Positions 1 through 8,460 of a DNA stretch of 45,899 bases are shown here, one piece after another; the first letter of the stretch is position 1, and each line of letters starts with the position of its first letter. Position numbers and translations under genes: made by a program. The stretch is from Clostridia bacterium (lineage in GTDB: Bacteria; Bacillota; Clostridia; Lachnospirales; Lachnospiraceae), in NCBI GenBank assembly GCA_009929615.1, contig SAAB01000024.1:1-45899 (forward strand). The letters are read 5' to 3'. Below the pieces are notes generated by a model, which searched no databases, was not told the origin of the DNA, and saw only the letters and a program-made list of their open reading frames with translations.

Positions 1-2
1 TA

Positions 3-2735
3 AGCAGCGTAGGTGACCTGACCATCAATCTTGTGGACACAGAAGCTACAGATATGACAGTTCACACAGAAAATGGTGTTATTGATATTCTTGCCAAAGA
101 TGATTTGACAATGACTGAAACAAATGATGGTGAAGGTATCACCAATATTAAACATCTGGAAAGCCAGAATGGTGCAATCAGCCTGCTGACATCCAGAGAT
201 ACAAGTATTGATGAAATCATTGCACCGGATGCATTACAAATTGTTACCGAAGGAAAGCTAAAACTTTCAAATGTCAAAGTTCTCGGACGTACAGACATTG
301 AAGCGGATAGCATTGATGCAGTCTTCGAAGGTGATGTGAAGGCCGGTCTTATTAAAGCTGATGACGTTAACATGACCATCTATGAAGGCAGCCTCTTAAA
401 TGCTCTGGCAGATGAAAGTGCCAACATCATGGCCAAGAATGCAAATGTGAATGTATATGCTGCAAAACCGGGAGAAATTCCGGATGACCAGATTATAGCA
501 GAAATCGGAAATGGAAATGCTCCAATCCGTACACAGATGCAGACTGGCGGAAAACTTAATATCTATGCAGACCATAGTATTTATCTGACAGATATTAATA
601 CAAAAGAAACGCTTGAAACACCTCTGGAAATTGAAAAGATGACCAGCGGTAATGGAGATGTTGTTTTAGGAGCCGGAACGGATACGCATATCGGAACTTT
701 ACTTGCAGAACAGGGCAATATTACAATGACCATCGGCGGAGCAATTACCGTAGATGACATTGAAACAGGAAAGATTACTCTGAATGCAGATGGAGCAATT
801 GATATGACATCTGAGGGTGATATTATCCTGGATGAAATCAATAACAGCGAAGGAACAACAATAATTACAAATCTGACCAGTAAGACAGGAAACATTCTGC
901 TGACAACGGCCAGAAATACAGAAATTAAGAAACTTTCAGCAGTTCAGTCTATTGATATGACAACAGTTGGAGATGTAAAGGTAGATAAGCTGAGTCTCAG
1001 TGATGAAAACCACAGCCTTAAAGTGACAGCTTCCGGTGATGCTGATATTACAGCAGACCAGGCAGAACTTTACGTGGATGACATTACAGCAGGCGGAACA
1101 GCCGGTCTTCATAATACAGGAAAACTGATTATCAATCGTCTGGCAGCGCCAAAAGCAGATTTGAGTACGGTGGGTGATCTTACCATTAATCAGGTAGACA
1201 CAAAGACGACAAGTATTGCGCTGGATGTATTAAATGGTATTGTTCAGATGAATGCCAAGGGAAATCTGATATTGACATCGACAAGAAGTCTGGTCCTTGA
1301 CAATATTGAGACGGGCGGCAATTTAGATGTAACAACCGATGAAAACCTGACACTGACAGCCTTCGTAAAAGGAATGTTAAGCATGTCCGGTAAAAACATT
1401 ACAGCAGAGCTTGATGGAAATGTTAAACTTGGTAAGATTACAGCTTCGAAACTTAAACTGACAGTGAATAAAGGTCATCTGACAAATGGGCTTCCGGATG
1501 GAGAGCCAAATATCATAGCAGATGAGGCGGATATTATCCTTGCAGAGGATGCCGGCTTTGATGCAGAAAAAGATGCTTTACATGCTGTTGGTACAGAAAC
1601 GAACTCTATTGTTACACAAATGTCTGAGAATGGTAAATTATCTGTTCTTGCTAAGGGTGATATCAATATTGAGGATATAGGAACAGAGGGTGAATTCGTT
1701 CTTCCGGTTCTTACATCCGAAAATGGTAAAGCCGTTTTAGGAGCAAAGAGAAGTGTTCGTATTCTTAAGTTTACAGCGAAAGCATTGGCTGCAAATATTG
1801 AAAATGGCACACTTTCACTGAATACAGCAGATGATTTGAAACTTGACCTTACAGGTGAAGATAATCGTCTTGGCAATTTGAAGGTTGACGGAGAGGCAGA
1901 CATCTCTTCGGATGCTAATATTACAATGGATGGTATAATTGAAGCCAAGGCAACCAGTTTCAGCAGAATGCGAAATCTGAGAATCCGGATGATGGCATCT
2001 ATGGGAGATGTAACGATTAATTCCCTGGCAGACGGTGGAACGAATGTTATTCTCAGAACAAGTGAAGCAGATGAGACATTGAGCTTCCTGACAAATAAAC
2101 TGGAAGTAACCAGTGGTGAAGAAAAATTGAATGTTCTATTCAATAACACACCAGGTGATCTGACAGTTGAAAATCCAGGTGGAAACAATGTATACCAGCT
2201 CTACACACTTCAAGCACCTACAAATATTGTAGGTGGCCACGGAAACGATGTATTTTATATCGGTATGCTGACGGAAGAAAATCATCCGGAAGCTCTCTAC
2301 AGAGTCCTTTGGGATAATGAAGAAAGATGGATGAGTGCAGGAAATCTGAATCAGTTAAATATTGATGATCCGGATGGAGAAAACATCTTTAATATCCAGC
2401 ATACGATGGGTAAAATAAATCTTAACGGTGGTAGAGGTGATGACACTTATATCCGTGCACATTACTATATCTGGGATGAAGAGCAGAAGGCATTTGTTTA
2501 CTACACACCTTCTCTCGATGGTATTGAAACCTCAGGTGGTGCAGGTGAGAACATTTACATTGGGTTCCCTGTATACTACAATGCAGAAGGCAGCGGAAGC
2601 ATGGGTGGTAATGGCAATGGTAATGCTAATGGTGTTGCAACAGGTGATAATATGCCGGTGAATATGATGATTTTATTGATGGGATTATCTATTCTTGGTA
2701 TGGCATTCAGCCTGAAAGACAGAAAAAGCAGATAG
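3..2735 (+). CDS. Large repetitive beta-helix-like surface protein, C-terminal part (5' end outside window)
   Basis: The frame is open back to the first bases of the window, so this is the last ~910 residues of a longer protein; the GTG at 33 is not a convincing start. The visible part is made of short, degenerate, beta-rich repeats of the type 'GDVTI..', 'NGNIT.TT', 'ADITA', with regularly spaced Asn, Asp and Gly. This pattern is typical of right-handed beta-helix or filamentous-haemagglutinin-like exoproteins. Near the C-terminus is a Gly/Asn-rich stretch, then VATGDNMP, a hydrophobic segment of about 20 residues and a basic tail (LKDRKSR). That is the layout of a cell-envelope anchor, although no canonical LPXTG is visible. 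A role as an adhesin or matrix-like surface protein is inferred. A strong terminator follows directly. Confidence 0.75.
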   Translation, partial: SSVGDLTINLVDTEATDMTVHTENGVIDILAKDDLTMTETNDGEGITNIKHLESQNGAISLLTSRDTSIDEIIAPDALQIVTEGKLKLSNVKVLGRTDIEADSIDAVFEGDVKAGLIKADDVNMTIYEGSLLNALADESANIMAKNANVNVYAAKPGEIPDDQIIAEIGNGNAPIRTQMQTGGKLNIYADHSIYLTDINTKETLETPLEIEKMTSGNGDVVLGAGTDTHIGTLLAEQGNITMTIGGAITVDDIETGKITLNADGAIDMTSEGDIILDEINNSEGTTIITNLTSKTGNILLTTARNTEIKKLSAVQSIDMTTVGDVKVDKLSLSDENHSLKVTASGDADITADQAELYVDDITAGGTAGLHNTGKLIINRLAAPKADLSTVGDLTINQVDTKTTSIALDVLNGIVQMNAKGNLILTSTRSLVLDNIETGGNLDVTTDENLTLTAFVKGMLSMSGKNITAELDGNVKLGKITASKLKLTVNKGHLTNGLPDGEPNIIADEADIILAEDAGFDAEKDALHAVGTETNSIVTQMSENGKLSVLAKGDINIEDIGTEGEFVLPVLTSENGKAVLGAKRSVRILKFTAKALAANIENGTLSLNTADDLKLDLTGEDNRLGNLKVDGEADISSDANITMDGIIEAKATSFSRMRNLRIRMMASMGDVTINSLADGGTNVILRTSEADETLSFLTNKLEVTSGEEKLNVLFNNTPGDLTVENPGGNNVYQLYTLQAPTNIVGGHGNDVFYIGMLTEENHPEALYRVLWDNEERWMSAGNLNQLNIDDPDGENIFNIQHTMGKINLNGGRGDDTYIRAHYYIWDEEQKAFVYYTPSLDGIETSGGAGENIYIGFPVYYNAEGSGSMGGNGNGNANGVATGDNMPVNMMILLMGLSILGMAFSLKDRKSR

Positions 2736-2756
2736 CGATATCTGAAATGTTTCAGG

Positions 2757-2791
2757 GATATCCCGGAGCAACCGCTCCGGGATATCTTTTT
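2757..2791 (+). terminator. Intrinsic terminator after the surface-protein gene
   Basis: Perfect 13-bp stem GATATCCCGGAGC / GCTCCGGGATATC with loop AACC, followed directly by TTTTT. It is the clearest rho-independent terminator in the window. Confidence 0.95.
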
Positions 2792-2794
2792 GTG

Positions 2795-2823
2795 TTGAAT
2801 TTATTGTCGGCATGCCCTATACT
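2795..2823 (+). promoter_or_regulatory. Sigma-A type promoter for the EFR1 ferredoxin gene
   Basis: TTGAAT (2795-2800), a 17-bp spacer and TATACT (2818-2823). It lies just after the preceding terminator and about 35 bp before the start codon. Confidence 0.65.
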
Positions 2824-2857
2824 ATAAGAGATATTTTATACGAAGGAGGAAATAAAA

Positions 2858-3673
2858 ATGGTGAAGCGAATCGTAGGAATGTATTTTAGTCCTACCGGAA
2901 CTACAGAAAAGATTGTCCAGGAATTGGTGGAGATATTGGCTGTAAAATTTAACTGTGCCAAGGATTATGTGGATTTCACACTTCCTAAGGTGCGGGAAGA
3001 GATACAGAGTTTTAATTCAGAAGATTTAGTTATTTTTGGAACACCGGTATATGCAGGCAGAGTCCCAAATGTACTTTTAAAATATATTAAAACCCTACAG
3101 GGCGGTGGAGCATTAGCAGTTCCGGTTGTGCTTTTTGGCAATCGGAATTTCGATGATGCATTGGCAGAATTACGGGCATTGCTTACGGAAGATGGTTTTA
3201 TCCCTGTGGCAGCGGGGGCCTTTGTAGGAGAACACTCTTTTTCGAAAATATTAGGTGCAGGCCGTCCGGATAAGCTGGATATGGAAACGGCAGGGAAATT
3301 TGCAGAAGATATTTATCGAAAGATAGATACAGCAGTTGAAGGATTTAAGCCCTTTAATGTTGATGGCGAATATCCATCAAAGGGCTATTATCAGCCAAGG
3401 GACAGAAAGGGCAATTCAGTCGATATCCGTAAGGTGACACCTAAGACATCAGACAGCTGTATTGACTGCAAAGTATGTGCGGATGTCTGTCCGATGGGGT
3501 CTGTTAATTATGAGAATGTCCGTGAACTTGTAGGAATATGTATCAAGTGTGGGAGCTGTATTAAGAAATGTCCGATGGGGGCTAAATACTATGATGCAGA
3601 GAGCTATTTGTATCATCAGCATGAACTTGAAGAAGAGTATACCAGAAGAGCAGAGCCGTCTTTATTTATGTAG
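2858..3673 (+). CDS. EFR1-family flavodoxin-ferredoxin fusion protein
   Basis: This 271-residue protein joins a flavodoxin-like N-terminal domain to a C-terminal double-cluster ferredoxin. The FMN phosphate loop is visible as SPTGTTEKI near residue 12, and FGTPVYAGRVP follows as in flavodoxins. Two [4Fe-4S] motifs are present at about residues 201-213 (CIDCKVCADVCP) and 228-239 (CIKCGSCIKKCP). It is expected to be a soluble electron-transfer protein; the partner enzyme cannot be read from the context. The ATG is preceded by GAAGGAGG. The gene has its own promoter and looks monocistronic. Confidence 0.88.
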   Translation: MVKRIVGMYFSPTGTTEKIVQELVEILAVKFNCAKDYVDFTLPKVREEIQSFNSEDLVIFGTPVYAGRVPNVLLKYIKTLQGGGALAVPVVLFGNRNFDDALAELRALLTEDGFIPVAAGAFVGEHSFSKILGAGRPDKLDMETAGKFAEDIYRKIDTAVEGFKPFNVDGEYPSKGYYQPRDRKGNSVDIRKVTPKTSDSCIDCKVCADVCPMGSVNYENVRELVGICIKCGSCIKKCPMGAKYYDAESYLYHQHELEEEYTRRAEPSLFM

Positions 3674-3719
3674 AAAATCTTATGTAAAAATAAAGTTTCT
3701 TACGAAAGGCTTAAGAGCC

Positions 3720-3748
3720 TTGATATTGCAAAATGCCAATGCTATAAT
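3720..3748 (+). promoter_or_regulatory. Sigma-A type promoter for the PAP2 gene
   Basis: TTGATA (3720-3725), 17-bp spacer, TATAAT (3743-3748). The start codon lies about 48 bp downstream. A short stem AAGGCT/AGCCTT at 3706-3721 overlaps the -35 but has no U-tract. Confidence 0.7.
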
Positions 3749-3795
3749 TTTAAATAGATAAAGTTAATTGGTTTGATTAAAGACAGGTGGGCATA

Positions 3796-4473
3796 GTGAT
3801 TAAAACATTTATTAAAAAATATGGAATATATATGGTTGTTCCGGTATATACAGTTTTGTACCTGCTGGCCTTTCATTTGCTTGAGAGCAGAACAGCCCAT
3901 GGGTTCCATGTTATTCATGCAAGTATGGATAGCAGCATTCCGTTTTGCGAATATTTTATTGTTCCTTATCTGCTGTGGTTTTTCTTTATTGCGGCGACAG
4001 TGCTGTGGTTTATGTTTAAGGATAAGGAAAAGAAAGAGTATACGCGTCTTATTATCAATCTTGGTATTGGTATGACACTCTTTATTTTGATTTCGTGGAT
4101 TTATCCAAATGGACATTTTCTCAGACCGGAAGTTTTTCCGCGAGAGAACATATTTACAGACATGGTAAGGGCTCTTTATGGAGCAGATACTTCAACGAAT
4201 ATCTTTCCAAGTATTCATGTATATAATTCGGTGGCTGCATTTATTGCGATTGCACATAATGAGACCCTTCGTAAGAAGAAGGTGGTTGTGCCGGGAGCAT
4301 TTGTGCTTACCGTATTAATTATCTTATCAACGGTATTTTTAAAACAGCATACTGTCGTAGATGTTATTGGAGCTTTTGCATTGAATTTTGTCGTATATAT
4401 TCTGGTTTACAGAATTGGAGACAACCGCGTTACTGTAAATAATAAGGCATATTCTAAGGCAGAGCATTCGTGA
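3796..4473 (+). CDS. PAP2-superfamily membrane phosphatase
   Basis: Integral membrane protein of about 225 residues with several hydrophobic segments. The PAP2 phosphatase core is recognisable as FPSIHV (near residue 137-142, the P-S-x-H motif) and KQHTVVD (near 182-188, the catalytic His and Asp of the last motif). The first, Lys/Arg-containing motif is not clear. The family removes phosphate from phosphatidic acid, diacylglycerol pyrophosphate, undecaprenyl pyrophosphate or related lipids at the outer membrane face; the substrate here is unknown. I chose the GTG at 3796 over an in-frame GTG at 3787 because AGGTGGG sits 5 bp upstream of it. Confidence 0.8.
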   Translation: MIKTFIKKYGIYMVVPVYTVLYLLAFHLLESRTAHGFHVIHASMDSSIPFCEYFIVPYLLWFFFIAATVLWFMFKDKEKKEYTRLIINLGIGMTLFILISWIYPNGHFLRPEVFPRENIFTDMVRALYGADTSTNIFPSIHVYNSVAAFIAIAHNETLRKKKVVVPGAFVLTVLIILSTVFLKQHTVVDVIGAFALNFVVYILVYRIGDNRVTVNNKAYSKAEHS

Positions 4474-4495
4474 AATGTGAAAAAAGATAAGAAAG

Positions 4496-4522
4496 ACTAA
4501 CCGACTTCGGTTAGTTTTTTTT
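4496..4522 (+). terminator. Intrinsic terminator after the PAP2 gene
   Basis: Eight-bp stem ACTAACCG / CGGTTAGT with loop ACTT, followed by a run of eight T. Confidence 0.9.
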
Positions 4523-4604
4523 GTCTATTTTGCCAGTAGAAAAATGTTAATTTTCGTAAAGATGTTACAAAAATATTAATTCGCTTTTTTTTGCCGGATT
4601 AAAC

Positions 4605-4633
4605 TTGAATATTAAAAATAATCATATTAGAAT
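4605..4633 (+). promoter_or_regulatory. Candidate promoter of the MBOAT-DHHW operon
   Basis: TTGAAT (4605-4610), 17-bp spacer, TAGAAT (4628-4633). This would give a leader of about 115 nt. The 282-bp gap before the MBOAT gene is very AT-rich. It also holds a direct repeat TTTGACTT at 4700-4707 and 4721-4728, exactly 21 bp apart, whose meaning is unknown. Confidence 0.5.
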
Positions 4634-4755
4634 AGAGAATGTTAAACGACGCTTTCGGATATAATTCGACATAATTATTTAATATTTTAATGTACATAAT
4701 TTGACTTCAAAGTGATTTGGTTTGACTTAATGATACGTATTTGGGGGAGAGCACC

Positions 4756-6192
4756 TTGGTTTTTTCAAGTTTATTATTTATATTTCTGTTTTTTGCAATT
4801 ACCATGTTCGTTTACTGTTATGTAGGAACGCTTGAGAAGAAGAACGTGGTTTTATTAGCATCATCGTTAGTATTCTATGCCTGGGGAGGTCCCCAGTATT
4901 TAATTCTTTTACTGGTTATGGCTTTAATCAGTTGGTTTTCAGCATTACAAATTCATAATTTCCGTTCGAATGGATTCTTAAAGAGACTGTGTCTGATTTT
5001 AGGTGTTGGTCTGCAGCTGGCTTTGCTTGGCTATTTTAAGTATGCAGGTTTTATTCTCGGAAATATCCAGAAGATAACAGGTTTCCCGGAAGTGATTCCG
5101 GAGATTGTACTTCCTATTGGTATTTCTTTTTACACTTTCCAGTTGATTTCTTATGTAGTAGATGTGTACTGGGGCAATGTAAAACCACAGCGCCGTTATT
5201 GGCTGATTCTTCTTTACTGCAGTTTGTTCCACCAGTGTATTGCGGGACCGATTGTCCGGTATAAGGATGTAGCTTATGAGATAGAACACCGCAAACCAAA
5301 GATTCCGGAGATTGGAAGAGGAATCAACCGATTTACCATTGGACTTGTTAAAAAGGCTGTATTGGCTAATTCCTGCGCTCAGATAGCGGATATGATGCTT
5401 CCGGATGCGGTAATGAACTTGTCAAGCATTCCGGCACTCGGTTTATGGCTTGGAGCATTGATGTATATGCTTCAGATTTATCTGGATTTTTCGGCTTACT
5501 CGGATATGGCTATCGGTATGGGGCTCATGGTTGGCTTCCATTATAAAGAGAATTTCAACTATCCATATATTTCGAATTCTGTAACGGAGTTCTGGCGTCG
5601 CTGGCATATTTCTCTGAGCAGCTTTTTCAGAGATTATGTATACATACCGCTGGGCGGAAACCGTAAAGGCAGCAAACGTACAATTCTTAATCTTTTTATT
5701 GTATGGGGACTGACCGGACTCTGGCATGGTGCCAGCTGGAATTTTGTATTCTGGGGTCTTTATTATTTTGTATTTCTTGTTATTGAGAAGAACCTGCTTG
5801 CAGAGAAGTTGAAAAATCTTCCTCGGGCAGTAGGACATATATATACCATATTCGTTGTGTATATTGGCTGGATTATTTTTAAATTCACCGATTTATCCCA
5901 TCTTGGGCTGATGCTCAAGGGTATGTTTGGATTAAATCACAACGGCTTTATGAATCTGGAAGTGGCTATGAGTTTTAAGAATAATATTTTCCTTATTATC
6001 GTAGCGATTATTGCCTGCACACCGCTGGCTCGTAATTTCTATAAGTGGATGAGCAGACAGTGTAAAACGATATTTGTATTTAAATATCTGCGTCGTTTTA
6101 TAGAAATTGTTGGACCTGCAGTGCTTTTGGTTATTGCTACTATGGCATTAGTAGGCAACAGTTATAACCCGTTTTTGTATTTTCAATTTTAA
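4756..6192 (+). CDS. MBOAT-family membrane O-acyltransferase (AlgI/DltB-like)
   Basis: Polytopic membrane protein of 478 residues beginning MVFSSLLFIF, the usual N-terminus of this family. The MBOAT signatures are intact: WRRWHISLSSFFRDYVYIPL near residue 280 and LWHGASWNF near 323, whose histidine is the presumed catalytic residue. The family moves acyl (usually acetyl) groups across the membrane to exported polysaccharide or teichoic acid. The TTG at 4756 is chosen because GGGGGAG lies 8 bp upstream; the in-frame TTG at 4741 has no site. The next gene starts 18 bp later and encodes the expected extracellular partner. Which glycan is modified cannot be told. Confidence 0.92.
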   Translation: MVFSSLLFIFLFFAITMFVYCYVGTLEKKNVVLLASSLVFYAWGGPQYLILLLVMALISWFSALQIHNFRSNGFLKRLCLILGVGLQLALLGYFKYAGFILGNIQKITGFPEVIPEIVLPIGISFYTFQLISYVVDVYWGNVKPQRRYWLILLYCSLFHQCIAGPIVRYKDVAYEIEHRKPKIPEIGRGINRFTIGLVKKAVLANSCAQIADMMLPDAVMNLSSIPALGLWLGALMYMLQIYLDFSAYSDMAIGMGLMVGFHYKENFNYPYISNSVTEFWRRWHISLSSFFRDYVYIPLGGNRKGSKRTILNLFIVWGLTGLWHGASWNFVFWGLYYFVFLVIEKNLLAEKLKNLPRAVGHIYTIFVVYIGWIIFKFTDLSHLGLMLKGMFGLNHNGFMNLEVAMSFKNNIFLIIVAIIACTPLARNFYKWMSRQCKTIFVFKYLRRFIEIVGPAVLLVIATMALVGNSYNPFLYFQF

Positions 6193-6210
6193 AAGGAACG
6201 TATTTGACAT

Positions 6211-7680
6211 ATGAGAGAAGAAAACAGACGTGGCACCGGAAGAAGTTCCAGGCGGCCTGAGGGACAGCAACGAAGAAGAACTTCTTCGGGGCATCCAACT
6301 AGAAGAAGAAAGCCTAAAAAAGATTATAAATTTGTTAAATATAAAATCTATGTTTTTTCATTTAGCTTAATGTTGATTGCCCTTGTTGCACTGATTATTC
6401 CTCTGCGTCCAAAGGAATCAGCGGTAGAAAAAAGAACACTGACAAAGTTTCCGGCTTTTTCAGTGGAAAGCTTTTTGAGTGGTGAATTTTTTAATGGAGT
6501 CAGCACATGGTATGCAGATACATTCCCATTTCGTGAAGCTCTTCTGGCTGGAAACACAAAGATGCGTACAGCTTATGGACTTCAGGGAGACCAGATTCAT
6601 GGAAGTATTCAGACGGCAGATACAGTGCCGGCAAAACGTGTATCTTTGACGGATATTATACTGCCGGATATTCGCTCCGAGATGGATGAACTTCAGGCAG
6701 ATATGAGGGAAATCGTTGCAACTCAGGAAGCTGCGAATGCGGCTAACGGCGGTGTGAAACGACGTGAGATTACGCAGGTTCCGGAACAGGTCGGAACGGT
6801 TTATGTTGCAGATGATACAGGTTTCAGTCTCTATGGTTTTAACCAGGATGCAGCAAACCAGTATATTGATGCTATCAGCGCTATGGCGAATAAGGTCGAT
6901 GAGAATGTAACCGTTTATGATATCGTTGTTCCGATAAGTACGGGCATTTATCTGGATGAAAAACTGCAGGATGAGCTTGGATGCAGCGATGAACAGGAAT
7001 CCATTAAATATATTTATGATAATATGGACAGTAAAGTCGTTACCATTGATGCATTTTCAACACTGAAGAGCCATTCGGATGAGTATTTATATTTCAGAAC
7101 CGACCATCACTGGACAGCTCTTGGTGCTTATTATACATATGTGCAGTTGATGAAAACGATGGGTAAAACAGCTACATCGCTGGCAGATTATGAAACGATG
7201 GTTTTTGATGATTTTGTTGGAAGTCTCTATTCGGCAAGTAATCAGTCACCGGCACTGGCAGCTAACCCGGATACGGTTACAGCCTATATTCCACTGGCGA
7301 CGAATAAACTGACCTACACAGATGTGGATGGAAATGTTGTTGAAGATTATGATGTTATTCATGATGTTTCTGATTGGGATTCCGGTGCGAAGTATAATTG
7401 CTTTATTGCAGGTGACCAGCCGATTGAAGAGATTCACAATCCGAATCTGAGTGACGGAAGCTCTTGCCTGGTTATTAAAGAGTCTTTCGGAAATGCCTTT
7501 GTGCCTTTCCTCGTAGATAATTACCAGACTGTATATGTTGTTGATTACCGGTACTATCCAGAGGGATTAACAGCCTTGGTGCGTGATAAAGGAATCAAAG
7601 ATGTTATTTTCATTAACAATATTGCTGCAGCAACAACATCATCTCTGGTGAGCAATATTGAAGAAGTTGTTAATTATTAA
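6211..7680 (+). CDS. DHHW-family extracellular protein, AlgJ/AlgX-like partner of MBOAT
   Basis: 489 residues. A very basic Arg-rich cytoplasmic N-terminus (about residues 1-45) is followed by one membrane anchor (about 48-66) and a large extracellular domain. The domain carries TDHHWTALGAYY near residue 297, the DHHW signature shared with the AlgJ/AlgX SGNH-like acetyltransferases. A second conserved stretch, VIKESFGNAFVPFL, carries the likely Ser of the SGNH-like site. These proteins take the acyl group delivered by the MBOAT protein and attach it to the polymer. Translational spacing (18 bp) and the downstream terminator make a two-gene operon with the MBOAT gene. The N-terminal poly-Arg/Gly region of ~40 residues is unusually long. 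Confidence 0.88.
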   Translation: MREENRRGTGRSSRRPEGQQRRRTSSGHPTRRRKPKKDYKFVKYKIYVFSFSLMLIALVALIIPLRPKESAVEKRTLTKFPAFSVESFLSGEFFNGVSTWYADTFPFREALLAGNTKMRTAYGLQGDQIHGSIQTADTVPAKRVSLTDIILPDIRSEMDELQADMREIVATQEAANAANGGVKRREITQVPEQVGTVYVADDTGFSLYGFNQDAANQYIDAISAMANKVDENVTVYDIVVPISTGIYLDEKLQDELGCSDEQESIKYIYDNMDSKVVTIDAFSTLKSHSDEYLYFRTDHHWTALGAYYTYVQLMKTMGKTATSLADYETMVFDDFVGSLYSASNQSPALAANPDTVTAYIPLATNKLTYTDVDGNVVEDYDVIHDVSDWDSGAKYNCFIAGDQPIEEIHNPNLSDGSSCLVIKESFGNAFVPFLVDNYQTVYVVDYRYYPEGLTALVRDKGIKDVIFINNIAAATTSSLVSNIEEVVNY

Positions 7681-7705
7681 GTGTTTTATTATAAATAAAA
7701 AAGTG

Positions 7706-7739
7706 AAAAAGATACCGGAGAGAACTTCGGTATCTTTTT
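7706..7739 (+). terminator. Intrinsic terminator of the MBOAT-DHHW operon
   Basis: AAAAAGATACCG pairs with CGGTATCTTTTT around a 10-nt loop; the stem ends in a T-run. Confidence 0.85.
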
Positions 7740-7821
7740 GCATTCTGGGGTACATAATATGAAAAAAAGAGCATAGAAACCGAAAAACGTGAAGAAGTTT
7801 ATATTGGCCCGATGAAAGATA

Positions 7822-7850
7822 TTGTTATATCTGTCCCAATGAGTTATACT
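7822..7850 (+). promoter_or_regulatory. Candidate promoter for the anti-sigma-like gene and polA
   Basis: TTGTTA (7822-7827), 17-bp spacer, TATACT (7845-7850), about 60 bp before the start codon. No other convincing pair was seen in this 231-bp gap. Confidence 0.55.
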
Positions 7851-7911
7851 TCTGAAAAGACGGAGGCTGTCTACTACAGCATCCTTTAATAAGAGATAAC
7901 AGAGGAGATTT

Positions 7912-8460
7912 ATGGACTGCAGAGAAGCACAGAGTCGAATTAATCAATTTATAGATGATGACATGGAAGAAAAGGAACTGGCAGAGTTCATTGAACATGT
8001 GAAGAACTGCCCATCCTGCTACGATGATCTGGAAGTAACTTATACGGTTCTGTCGGTTGTCAGACTTTTGGAAGACAGTGACGAAGATACAGATTTGTTA
8101 AAAGCATTAGACCATAAAATTATAGAAAAAGAAGATTGGCTGAGACAACAGCACAGACGGAGTCTTACAAAGAAAACTTTTGGTGCTATGTTCTGTGTTA
8201 TTGGCCTCTTTCTTGTGGTCGGCCTGTCAATGTTTAATCTGGGCAAAGGAAATTTGAAGGGGGAACTTCTTGTGAGCAGAAATACAAGTACCTATACCCT
8301 TTTTGATGCCAGGGAAAGAAACATACAGGAAAGTCCTTTCCTTTTTATGAGACAAAGAGGAAAAGTACATTTACTTCCCACGGGATTTATGACAGAGATG
8401 GATTTATTTAATAGTGAAAAGGTGACAGAACCTTTGGAAAGCAGGGAGAATTATGAGTAA
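7912..8460 (+). CDS. Anti-sigma-factor-like membrane protein with N-terminal zf-HC2 zinc finger
   Basis: 182-residue single-pass membrane protein. The N-terminus holds Cys3, His29, Cys33 and Cys36, the HxxxCxxC arrangement of zinc-binding anti-sigma domains (zf-HC2/RsrA-like). A hydrophobic helix lies at about residues 88-107. The C-terminal ~75 residues would be outside and match nothing I recognise. The family normally sequesters an ECF sigma factor encoded next to it, but no sigma-factor gene is present upstream or downstream. Its stop codon overlaps the polA start by 8 bp, so the two are co-translated. Function as an anti-sigma factor is inferred from the domain only. Confidence 0.7.
   Translation: MDCREAQSRINQFIDDDMEEKELAEFIEHVKNCPSCYDDLEVTYTVLSVVRLLEDSDEDTDLLKALDHKIIEKEDWLRQQHRRSLTKKTFGAMFCVIGLFLVVGLSMFNLGKGNLKGELLVSRNTSTYTLFDARERNIQESPFLFMRQRGKVHLLPTGFMTEMDLFNSEKVTEPLESRENYE

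Noticed and set aside
1475-2188. 237-codon minus-strand frame inside the surface-protein gene
   Set aside because: Antisense shadow of a repetitive gene; Ser/Val/Phe-rich with no family pattern.
3706-3721. Stem AAGGCT-TAAG-AGCCTT as terminator of the EFR1 gene
   Set aside because: Only 6 bp and no U-tract; it overlaps the next promoter's -35.
7812-7889. Possible short gene before the anti-sigma-like gene
   Set aside because: An open frame of about 42 codons crosses the predicted promoter at 7822-7850. Its only ATG has no ribosome binding site and it matches nothing known.
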